A stretch of DNA of 64,000 nt from Ascaris suum (lineage: Eukaryota; Nematoda; Chromadorea; Rhabditida; Ascarididae). The position numbers were made by a program, and so were the translations under genes. The stretch covers positions 19,953,826 to 20,017,825 of the forward strand of contig CM024187.1 of assembly GCA_013433145.1 (NCBI GenBank), read 5' to 3'. The notes below the pieces were generated by a model that searched no databases, was not told the origin of the DNA, and worked only from the letters and a program-made list of their open reading frames with translations. This document shows, one piece after another, positions 42,801 through 53,325 of the stretch (its first letter is position 1; the number at the start of each line of letters is the position of its first letter).

Positions 42801-45800
42801 GCGGACATCAGTGCCGAAGGGTGAAAAAGAAATGAGGAAGGAATGAAAGTGAAACAAAAAGAAAATTGGTGGGAGAAAGGTGTTCGTAATTGCCAGCTTA
42901 AGAAGGCAGGTAAAAGTGAATCGTTAGCAAAGACCGTGAGGCGTTAAATTTGTTTGCGAGAATTAAAGGTGCGTCGAATAGCACAAATTTGTTGTTTAAT
43001 AGAAGCGGACTTTATCAGTAGTGTGGATAGTTTTCCGGCTCGAATTTAGTCGAACAAGCCGATGATAAACTTTTACGTGCAAAGAAGTCTTGAAATGTCC
43101 AAACGTCTGCCATGTTAACAACACAAATACGTCATCACTACCTTCATCCTCCACGGATGCTTGCTGCAGAGCTGTCAGCGAATTTTTACGGTTTGGATAT
43201 GGTGAGTGGTTTCATCTGCGGCTAACATTTCCTTCTCCTATCTCTATGTTCCTGTCATATTTTCCTTCATCTGTGTCATATAGTTACGTTTTCCCTTAGT
43301 TTCGTTATGCTCACGTCAACTGCAAACTGCAAACAGGTCGATCCGGAAAAATGGCCTTTAGTTAACAGAGTACTGTAATCGGTGCTGAATATGAAACTAA
43401 CGGGTTCGAAATTGATTGCAATAGAGGGCTGATCTTATAAAAAGCTAGCTTACTTATTTATAGGTAAATTTCTGTTGATACTTCTTTCGGCTGCAGCACC
43501 GCTGTTCCCCAATGTGCTCGTGATTACGTCAGCTGTGTTCGTCTTTAGTTTTGACTTGCCCAATATGACCTTCGAGTCGGAAAGCGTTGAGCCAGCGCTA
43601 CTCTTGCGATTCGACGTTGAAGGTTGGCTGACGACCGGTGCGCCCAACTTCTGTCCAACTTGGAAGTACTTATACTTCAACGACTGGAAAGAGCAATTCT
43701 TTTAGCCTCGCAGTCAACCAACATTAAATCCTTTCTACCACTCCTTTTGTAGGCTGATTAACCCATCCATACACTGATGTACTTCGCACTGGTATATCTG
43801 ATACGCTTCTTCATTGTTGGATAAGGGGGACGCTAGAAGGAATACCTAAACAACGATTTTTTTAACATTCCAGTCACGGAAGAAAACACAGATTACTTCA
43901 CATCCTCGAAGGCTCATTTAGCAAAAAAAAGTGCAAACTCACACTGGCAGCAGATGGTCGCTTCTCAGGATTCCACAACATCATATCACTCATCAACTGA
44001 GGCCGTCTTGACTCACTGTACTAACGATCGTCGCTAACGGTGTGGCAACGCTTTGTTGAAACTTGAAATTCATTGATGCAGCTAACTGATAACCTTCTGG
44101 CCAGTCATCCTTAAAAGCATCTTTTTCAATTTGTACGTCTAAATTTGCCTAGTTCCTAGTTCTAAATGTACCTCAAAATGTTAAGAAATAACTCCCTACT
44201 CAAACGCAACTCATCAGATAAAAACAGTTGGAGAAATTCTCCACTCATTAGAGCTTATAACTTGATTTCGAAGCTTTTATTGTATCGGTATGCGTATTAC
44301 AACATTATGAATGTTGTCCAGGTACCCACACCTTCCCCGTCCCTCCTTATTTTCCCTGAATAAAATGAAATTGAAAATGCACTGTTATTATTTTAAACAA
44401 TCCTTAAATATGTTAGCTTGCTTCGCTAGCAATGTATTTTATAAATAATTTTGAGATGGCCCATGATCTTGAAATTACTCTATGCAATAAAGTGAGTTTT
44501 TGCGGTGGTTGCTATAATGAGGTTAGGGAATTCGCTAGAGCAACGAATTTTCTTTTCATCGCACTACAATTCGAGACATTGCATCTCTCTGGCTGTAACT
44601 CTGTAATCTGCACTCTCTGTTAAATAAAAAAATATTGGACTACTTTTGTTGGTATGCCGACGTAGCATCTCATTAGACCAATACCCGCTCTGTATCAGTC
44701 AGGTATCTCCTGTAAACAACATTTAAGACTCTCAAATTTCGACGTTCTTGAAATCAGTAGAACTGTTGTTAATTTAGTCGAACTTACAAGATAATATATG
44801 ACCAGACCACATCAATTTTAAATGGAAGCAAACCATCAAGTTTGCTTCTACCAATTCTCTAACTAGAACTAATGGATCAAAATATTAGTGGAGCGAAGTA
44901 CGAAGGCCCGTCTCCGGTAATGTGTAATTAACACATGGAACGGTCGTCCTACTCAAACTACCGCAGGACAATGGCCCAATAGCTATGTAGCCTCAGTACT
45001 GTAATGTTTTTTATGCGGTGATGCTTTTTCTTGTGTGCTTTATATTTTTTTCATCGCTTTTCTTTCCTTTTTCATTTACTGTTTTTGCCATGTGCCTATG
45101 ATACTTTCCCTTTCTGCATATTCAGTAAACCTCTCTCTCTCTGTCTCTCTCAAAAATCTCGTCAAAATCCTGACCACATATCACAAGCGCAATTCTATTG
45201 CAACTCTTCCGCTCGTTGTCGCAATAACATCAGTAGCAATGCAGGTAAAACAGATGTAGCAGAGAAAACATGAAAGACCCCTCCCTTTACCGCTGAATTC
45301 GTTTCCTTCGTCCCTGAAGGCTGTTTTTCATCTGTATTCGTTAGACACTATTGCAAAGGCGACTTCAACCTCATTAAAGCATTACTTGATTTTATAGTAC
45401 AAATGGTTGTGACATTGCATTATCACAATTCTGGAACCTTTTTATGAATTCACATATGCATATACCATCGTCCTCATCATTAACTCAGTGAGTGGAAATT
45501 AGGCCTCAGATATCAGGATGGCATCTCAGCACACAAACTCAGTTGACTACCCAAAAGTGCAGATGTGCTGACAAGATGACCGATAATTTGTTTTCCAACG
45601 AAACCGATCGTTTGCAAACAATCTCAAATTCGTTTTTGGAGTTCTGGCCATGTCTGAGTATAAAAAGCTCAAACAAAAGATAACCGTTCGGTGGGAATTT
45701 GAAGAGGGAAGAATATCCAATGGTTAGATTATTCTCGTTAAATTTTAGTAACTGTAGCTTCCACACTTCGGAAGTTGAAACTATCAGATGGATTGAACGT

Positions 45801-48800
45801 ACACATATCCTTTATCGAGGAGGATACCTCAGTAATCCAAGATCGCGCAGTGGTTAAATTCTTCCCGTTCACACTTTGGCGAAATAATCGAGAAAAAAAT
45901 ATTCTCAATTTTTATTAAAATATCGTTTTTGTTCCTATAAATTTTAATTTATATTGGAAGCGGTTTTAAAGTCAATCACTAAGCGCCTTTATATGCTCGG
46001 AATTGTCAGCCAACCTTATTCGGAGTGCCAAGTATCGTGACAATTTTGAAGATCTGATCCAGTTCCGAAGTTCCGGGGAACAACGGCCGAAGCATGTACA
46101 ATTCGGCCATTATACAACCGAGGGCCCAAATATCGATCGGCGAATTGTATGATGTGGATCGTAGTAGAATTTCCGGTGCACGATACCTGAAAACTTCATA
46201 GGAAAGATGGAAACGTGTTCAAACATTATTGTTAGTGGCGATCTCCATAAATCAGGCGGTTTCCATTTGAAAGCCCTATTGACATTTAAAAAAAAAAGCG
46301 TTAACTAGTGAATTTCATTTGACTGAGAAGGAAGCCCGTCGGAATTGCAATGAAATTTTTGAATTTTCCAGAATCGTTAGGAAAAGGTGTACTTGCAGGT
46401 GAATAACAAAAAAAAAAAATGTAGGAGGGAAATTTACTCATGTTTGGAAAAGTACACGCTTTAGCGGCTTGCCTATAGCATATGCTTTTTGATTTGCGAA
46501 ATGGTGTTTTGATTTTATTTCGATTCTTTTGGTTACGACATAACTGAGCTTGATAGCGTGTTACTTCCTTTTCCTCTCCATTAAAATAATAGTCATGACC
46601 TCTTTGCGATTATGCTTTCTATGCTTCTGTCTAGAAAAAAAAAAATAATGAAATACTCGAGTGGCTTTTGATTCTATTCTGTGATTCACGAATTGAATCT
46701 ATCAGACTGACATATACACAGACGAACGTGGATAGAATGGATATAATAGAGGGTTTTTTCTTAATGTTGCCGACTCATTATGGTCGAAAACTTTGAAGGC
46801 GGTCAAACAACCAAAAGCATGTTTAAAAATTTCCGCTCGCCTCGTTGGCAACAGCTGACTGAACGGGTATTACCAGTATAGCCCCCCTTCTGAGAGTTAG
46901 CAGTAATATCTTCTCTTAATAAACGACTGCTACTAATTTTGTCATGGCAGTTGAAATGTTTGAGATTAATCGGTAATATTTCAATAATTTCCCACTCTGT
47001 TCAGTTTCGTGATCTTCTGAAACGGCTTCGACTGTGTTAACGTTCTATGTGGAAAATATAGAATATTGAATGAATTTTCTTATCTCATTCATCCACGTGT
47101 TTTTCCATTTGCGCTTATCTCTGTGATTGACTTTCATTCGGTTTGCTTCTTTACATAGTAATTTGAAGTAGTTGTTCCAATTAATAATGATATAACTTGA
47201 CTTTTAAGAAATTTACTTTTATAACTGCGAAATTAGTGATGAGTTCTAGAGGAATTCAATTTGTCTTAATGAAATTTTTTTTCCCTTGATGTTGTTGCAA
47301 GTGAACTCCTTTGCGCAAAGGAACACTCGCAATCTTGGACACTAAACTAAAAGGTGGGATGATTTCAGCCGTCTTAAGCGCTAATTATCCCCTTTTCTTT
47401 GCATGAAACATTCTGTTTTCTTTCTTCCTCTCTCTAACATGATTTCCAACGAAAAAAAAAACGTCCTATCTTCAGCTTGCGGTAGAATTTACTTCTAGCT
47501 ATGGCCGCAACATATACCTCTGAACGGACATGACATCACCGTAGTGCGCTCATGTCAAATTTTGTCAAGCAAAGATCATCAATTTTTCTTTCTAATTTCC
47601 TCCAACATATTTGCTTACATTTTTTGCTGATCACTGTTCCACTAAAATAGACCTCAATTACTGTTAAAAGTCCACGTTTCATTTTATTCGACAGTCGATT
47701 TTCTCTCATTTCATACATCTCAAAGTGGAAACGATCTCTTTGAACAACAAGTGGAACGCCTTAAACATTTCTAACGAGGTGACATACCATCGTGTCGAGA
47801 CGTAATCGGTGAACGGTGGTCGTGAGCGGATTTCCCTTGCTAGCCCAAAATCGGCAATTTTCACGAGCTCAGTCCCATTACACATAATGTTTTCCGGCTT
47901 CATGTCACGATGGAAAAATCCTTAAAGAAAGTGTCCGCAAAATGCTATCCAACGGATCAATTTATACATACCTAATGTCAATGTCACATATGTTCCAAAA
48001 GTTAGTAGAACAAACTACAACGCGTGTGTCAATATTGTGCTGCAATTCGTTCATGTGGTATCTTAGTGATATTTCGATAAGTGTTCGATAGTACTGCATA
48101 ACTGAACAAGTGGCTTCAGCATTCAAAGTCAAAAGAAACACTGTAAGCAGTTTTTAGAAAATCATTGTTGAAGGTCAATATTTAAACATATGTAAGGAGT
48201 GGCGATCAAGCATATCGAGCGTTTCTAAGCGGAGTTCTTATGCTTGTGAGCAATTGCTTTTATATGGCTAATATGGCGTGTAGTTTGATGATTCTCGATC
48301 CAGGATGGTTTCTTCAGCATTGAACGCGTGTATTGAAGAAAAACTATGCCGTCAACTACCGATTCATTCTACACACGAAAAAAGTGTTCCTTATAAGTGA
48401 TGAAACAGAAACGAACACCTTTTTGCTTAATGAAGAAAATATGAACAAACCATTTTTATGCATATACGCTAGTCCCTGAAGAACTTGATAAATGATATTG
48501 CGTATAACATGCTCGGGGAAGTAGCGATCTCTGAAGCAATTCCTTAGCTTCATATTCTTTATAAATTGACTAATGACAAATGAATAGCATTGAAAAATCG
48601 AGCTTTCCACTTCACTTACTCTTGAAACGCTTTACTTTATGTTAAGCGTTATTTATCATCTAGTTGAATATTTCATAGGTGTACTTTTCCCCGCTCACAA
48701 TAAACATGATAACGTGTTTATCAGGAAAGCGCTTCAATCTAATCAATAGACTTATCAAGCATTTCCATCAAAAATGCGTTATTAGGAAAAGAATTTATTA

Positions 48801-49526
48801 CTTGATCAATTGTTCTCATAAATTCCCGTGCAACTTATATGATACTCTTTAACTTTATCGCTCTTAACGGTGAATTTTATTAGTTTTATGGATTCGTTCC
48901 ATTTTGCGAAGAGAGATTTATAATATGAAAGAGGTGAAATATATTGAAAAGAAAGCAAAAAAAAGGAAAGCGCATTCACACTTACCTATCCTTCATGAGT
49001 TCATAAAGATTTTCTTGCATATATTCGAATACAAAATATAAATTGTCATTTTCACGTATCACCTCTCTCAATTTGATGATATTTGGATGATTGAGCTTCT
49101 TTAGTGATTTTACTTCACGTAATGCCATCGCTTCATCCCATGAATAAAATTTTTTCTTCATTCTGCAAATATACTTCGTTGATCAGGATATTTCCACCTA
49201 GTTGAATGCTAACCATCTGAGAAACAATAAACGAAGAGAAACGTTTTAGTTGCAGTTACCAACATGACAACGCTAACAAACAGTATCACTATAGAGTTTT
49301 GTGGCTTGCACTCTGAGATTAGTAAAGTAAAAGCAAAGAAAAAGGTCAAGAAATGTACATGATTTTCTACTAGAGTGGTGCAGCGATCAGAAAAGCGTGA
49401 CCTTTTAATCGCAACTTTGTCGCCAGTATCCAACTTCTTAGCGAGAAGTACCTCGCCAAAAGTACCATCACCTAACCGCTTCGTCATATTGTAGCGGTCA
49501 GCCAACGTTTGGCCTGCCGAAGTCAT
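39822..49526 (-). CDS. dyf-5: MAK/ICK-family serine/threonine kinase (DYF-5 orthologue)
   Basis: RCK-family CMGC kinase; C. elegans DYF-5 and mammalian MAK/ICK limit cilium length and regulate intraflagellar transport. Exons on the minus strand: 49526-49402, 49162-48986, 48530-48451, 47920-47788, 46186-46015, 44109-43943, 43683-43454, 42522-42392, 40577-40493, 39837-39822 (TAA). All ten join in phase except that exon 6 is one base short. Allowing for that base gives 438 residues. Landmarks: glycine loop GDGTFGEV (19-26), VAIK Lys41, helix C Glu58, HRDM catalytic loop with Asp133, DFG Asp151, RCK-type activation motif TDY (165-167), [12 protein letters not shown], then [15 protein letters not shown] at the end of the kinase domain and a short conserved tail ending [12 protein letters not shown]. 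The start [14 protein letters not shown] fits C. elegans DYF-5. Introns read on both strands hold nothing recognised except the items listed. Confidence 0.96.
40493..40577 (-). CDS. dyf-5: dyf-5 exon 9
   Basis: [20 protein letters not shown] followed by GRIDWTA, a conserved C-terminal element of MAK/DYF-5 proteins. Acceptor GGTTTTTGCAG (phase 1), donor GTAAGT (phase 2). Confidence 0.88.
41330..41515 (+). CDS. unrecognised coding-like open frame in dyf-5 intron 8
   Basis: ATG-started, 61 codons, on the strand opposite the host gene. It reads [20 protein letters not shown], then [20 protein letters not shown] and [14 protein letters not shown] with a stop. The lysine/glutamate-rich composition is unlike random intron translation. 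An in-frame TAA lies immediately upstream, so any 5' part would need splicing. I do not recognise it; a transposon-derived fragment or a retrocopy piece is possible. Confidence 0.3.
   Translation: MEAFEHRYAKKAYSKIMNFDPKGERKRREETVDRQLQLFENSISKSVVLRPFYKVRDDLIP
42392..42522 (-). CDS. dyf-5: dyf-5 exon 8
   Basis: [20 protein letters not shown], then [17 protein letters not shown], the conserved post-kinase segment of DYF-5. The first base completes the Lys codon left by exon 7 (AA|A). Acceptor TTTTATAG, donor CCTG|GTGAGT. Confidence 0.9.
43454..43683 (-). CDS. dyf-5: dyf-5 exon 7
   Basis: Starts [18 protein letters not shown], the end of the kinase domain, and runs to [14 protein letters not shown]. 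The frame meets TAA two bases past the donor AATAA|GTAAGC, but splicing to exon 8 keeps the family C-terminus, so the stop is intronic. Acceptor GCTCTTTCCAG. Confidence 0.92.
43943..44109 (-). CDS. dyf-5: dyf-5 exon 6, apparent one-base deletion
   Basis: First part [20 protein letters not shown] followed by [17 protein letters not shown]; last part [18 protein letters not shown]. The two parts are in different frames. The first runs into TGA TGA just after CTCAGT, while the second continues the family sequence with exactly one codon short of one base. The break lies at about 43998-44002 on the plus strand. Length 167 instead of the 168 needed for phase 0 at both ends. Confidence 0.9.
44825..44848. 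repeat. 9-bp perfect inverted repeat
   Basis: GAAGCAAAC, six-base spacer, GTTTGCTTC. It lies in dyf-5 intron 5 within a 250-base stretch (44760-45010) that looks like an interspersed repeat by its composition. Function unknown. Confidence 0.6.
46015..46186 (-). CDS. dyf-5: dyf-5 exon 5
   Basis: [38 protein letters not shown] and [12 protein letters not shown] cover the APE motif, helix F and the CMGC insert start. Acceptor GTTTTCAG; the donor AAG|GTTGGC has T at +3. Confidence 0.97.
47788..47920 (-). CDS. dyf-5: dyf-5 exon 4, catalytic and activation loops
   Basis: [35 protein letters not shown] and FTDYVSTRW carry the catalytic Asp, the DFG Asp and the TDY phosphorylation motif. HRDM instead of HRDL is also what I recall for C. 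elegans DYF-5. Acceptor TTCTTTAAG, donor TG|GTATGT. Confidence 0.97.
48451..48530 (-). CDS. dyf-5: dyf-5 exon 3
   Basis: [20 protein letters not shown] followed by AYMHKN, helix E of the kinase. The acceptor ATTGCTTCAG completes an Arg codon; the donor GTTTGT has T at +3. Confidence 0.96.
48986..49162 (-). CDS. dyf-5: dyf-5 exon 2
   Basis: [38 protein letters not shown] and [17 protein letters not shown] cover helix C with Glu58 and the hinge. Acceptor ATATTTGCAG, donor GATAG|GTAAGT. Confidence 0.97.
49402..49526 (-). CDS. dyf-5: dyf-5 exon 1 with start codon
   Basis: [36 protein letters not shown] and KVAIK: N-terminus, glycine loop and catalytic Lys41. The ATG was chosen because the N-terminal extension has the length and pattern of C. 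elegans DYF-5. The donor AG|GTCACG is weak but the phase fits. Confidence 0.93.
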
Positions 49527-49553
49527 TGTTGATATTGGTATTGGCCAACGTTT

Positions 49554-49832
49554 TCAAGCGACTATATGAGGTGTTCTCCGAGTTGAAGTGGGAACGAAAG
49601 CAGAAATAGCAGTAACAGCAACAAACGTTTGCATCGTCGAATGAAGAATGTGACGAAACTGTTGCTGCCCATGCGAGTACGGGCACTCCGTCGATTCGCG
49701 CAACACACCGTCACTATGACGACCAAACAGGGAAGCAGCCTTTGGGGAAGCGATTTTGGCCATCCTCTCGCTCAATCCACGATTCGTTTCATGCACCCGT
49801 TCCAATCGACCCTCGCCAGCATCCTGAGCCAT
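49554..49832 (-). CDS. unrecognised open frame just upstream of dyf-5
   Basis: ATG-started, 92 codons, ending 28 bases before the dyf-5 start on the same strand. It reads MAQDAGEGRLERVHETNRGL, then SERMAKIASPKAASLFGRHS. GC is higher than the surroundings and the first 60 codons look coding. It could be an upstream ORF in the dyf-5 leader, an alternative 5' exon, a separate small gene, or a by-product of a GC-rich promoter. Confidence 0.3.
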   Translation of the reverse strand: MAQDAGEGRLERVHETNRGLSERMAKIASPKAASLFGRHSDGVLRESTECPYSHGQQQFRHILHSTMQTFVAVTAISAFVPTSTRRTPHIVA

Positions 49833-51103
49833 CGATTACATCTTGCCTTAGACGGCTAATTTTTGATACACGACGATGATTTATTCATATAACACGTAAG
49901 CTACACAAAAATCACTGACTTAAAGGTTCGATGAGAGCATTAATTGGAAATGCAATAAACCCGCAGGTATTTAACTGAAAGCGAACAAAGTTAGCGTCAT
50001 ATGTGAACAGCATTCCCAAATGAAACTGCATAATAATGAAAGTGAGAGGTGCTTTTTTTTTGAAGATTTAAGAAAAAGGCGATGTAATAGTTATGTGCAC
50101 ATATGCATGTGTAAAGAGAAAAATAGACGAGAAATATAATGAAAGGCAAGGATTAAATGGGCAATATAAGAGAACCCAGTGAGGTGAATTTTAGCATTTT
50201 TTTTCAAGAGTAAACATGGTTCAACTTCATTAATGAAACTTTTGAAAGAGCCAACTGAACTACAATCGTTCATCGCAACATCGCAACGATCTCGAACAAT
50301 TCCTGTTTATATACCAGCAAAGAGATACATTCGGAAGGCTGCTTCGATAAAGTTTATATGTGAGCGAAAGACGAATAGAAAAGCTCGGAGGTAGACTATG
50401 CGTTTCAATATCTTATTGATCGTTAAGTTGTTTGATAACATCTATTAGATGTCGTTTCAATTGTCGCAAATTTATTGCATCGATTTTTACCTTTCTTAGC
50501 CGATTTTTGTATCTCGGAAAACGTATCTTCGTAGAGCAATTCGATCGAGAAATCTCGACGGTTTTTCCACCATTTTGTCGTTTAAACAGAGCACGGATTG
50601 AGTAGTTCATTGAGGTAGTTCACTAGTGGGTGTACATATTTTTTGAAAGCGTTTGCCATACAACGAAATCTTCATAATTTTAAAGTCTTTAAGGATACAT
50701 CTACAGTATTAATAAGCGGCTATTGAAAATATTGATGTGATTCGAATAGTGAACACTAAACTTTGAAATGCGATTCATCAAAATCGAAACGATGAAAAAA
50801 TGATATAAACTGCTTTCAGTAAAATAAAATACTCGTCATTCATGCAGGTGACAAGAGAAGAAATTATTCGAAACATAATCCTCACAGGTAGGAGAATATT
50901 ATTAAAAGAGATAATGTTGTTTGCCATTATCTCGCATGAAGTTTTCTCCATTACAATATGTTTTCGTGATCATTGCTATACAACGTGTGAAGATGTTGTA
51001 GTTTCATCGCTTTTCCGTGCAATATTGCAACAATACTACTCACAATAACGACACAACAATAGTTAAAATTAGGCACACATGATTCTTAGAATTTGTTTTA
51101 AGT

Positions 51104-51494
<391 letters not shown>

Positions 51495-53154
51495 TGTTAA
51501 TATATCTTTCCGAAACGTTCAGTCGCAAAACTGCAAAAGTGAATTCTTTGAAATTTGTGAATGAAATTCATCTGGTGTAGAAAGCTGTTATTTGGATACA
51601 CGATTCCTGGCGTTTCAATTTAGCTAGCCACTTATTGTAATTTCGATGAAGCTGCAGAAACACACCGTTATACTACACTCCTCGATACGCCTTTTATCGT
51701 GCTAATGACTTCAAGCTTAATTGCATTTAGAATTGGTGACGTTCAAATATGTGAGAAAAGATCGTAGTTTATTCGATTATTGACGATGGTTTAGACCACA
51801 GCACGGTAAGAAGGTTACTTTATTGCAATTAGGATATGTTACTGCATAGTTTTACAATGCTGTTCAATCCTGTCATGTTTCACTCACCAATGTTGCCCGT
51901 AGCCGTTGCATTTCATTTGCTCTTCTCTTGTAATTTGTTATTTACCACAAATTTTGCATTCATGTTGCATAATTCGGCTTGTTATGCTTTTTCTATTTAC
52001 ATAAAAATTCATATGAGCAGTGTGAAATCAGATTTTCATCGAATTGTTCAGCCAATAGAGACTTTCATCGATTGATCAGCGTTTACTCTCTGTTCATTGG
52101 ATGAACTTATCGTGTTTTAAAATTATGTCTCGAGCTTCCACAGTGGTTGTGTTTTATTCATCATGAAGGATAAACATGCAACAAGCAACCATTAAAGGGT
52201 CTCTGCTGTTAAAATTTTCATAGGTTATAGTTGCTTAGTGCTGTATGAATTTGTGATGTTGCTCGGCATGGGCAATTTTTGATAGGAGAAGACGAGGAAA
52301 AGCACAAGAAAATGACAATGTTTAATGTTGGTTATTTTCGAACTGTGAAGCAATTAAACACCCCTTTGCGCTGAATTTACTGAGTTTCGTGATTGTACAG
52401 GATGATTTCCTACTGTATAGGGTTGGCGATGGGGGAGCGGATGGGTGAAGGGGTCGCTGAGTGATGTCGGCGCAAACTATCGCTACACTTCTTGCATTTC
52501 TATGCTGTTGCAAAATTGATTTCTCTTGATCTCCTCAGCACGCCAGATTGTGTGAGTTGCAACTATATTGATTAGCGTAAGAAAAGCACACTTAACTCAG
52601 CGTAACTTTGTTAAATATAGATCACCTATGGCAGTCGTAAAGCCTCTTGGAGTCGTTTGTATTTTGAACTTATGTTTATATTATTATTACGAAACTTTTG
52701 CACTTTTTTTTTATTATTGTTATAAAAATTTGTCATTTGTGTTTTGTATTTTCTATTACACATTATTATTAAACATTTTTATTTGTTTGCATTGGACATT
52801 GCAATTACGCCACATTTCATTCAGCATGGCATTGACAATGACTGGTTTTCCACCTGAACCCTCCATCTGCTGACATCAGCAGCACGTGCCTCATAAATGG
52901 AAAGCATCGCTATGTCTGGCAGCCAATTAGGCCAAAATACCTATAATATGAGGCCAAGCGAAACCCAATGAAGCGAATGAGTGATGTTCATGCGTCGTAT
53001 CACAAGGGGCATTTGTGTGGATTGCAGAATACGCTCACTGCAGCTGACAACAACGTTATGGTGGTTTCGTTTTTGACAAGGCGAAATGTAAAGATGGCAT
53101 CGCGACGCATACCAGAGTCGTCACACGACCGGTTTGTCGGAGTGTGCGGTCGCG

Positions 53155-53325
53155 ATGATGAGCGATGGCGCGGTGTCTGTGCTCGAGCACTTTCTGAGTG
53201 CTTGTGAAGCGTGGAATCTCGACGAAGTGCATCGCGTTGTCGAGTCGGGCTTCAACGTTGATGCATTTGACGATGATCACGTCACTGGTCTTCAGATGGC
53301 GGCTGCCACCGGCAACATTGGCATC
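53155..53325 (+). CDS. mlt-2: mlt-2 exon 1 with start codon
   Basis: MMSDGAVSVLEHFLSACEAW, then the first ankyrin repeat TGLQMAAATGNIGI. Two adjacent ATGs; the first is given. Vertebrate ANKS6 begins similarly (PAFQLLLRACDQGD). Donor ATC|GTAAGT, phase 0. The surrounding sequence is GC-rich. Confidence 0.85.
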
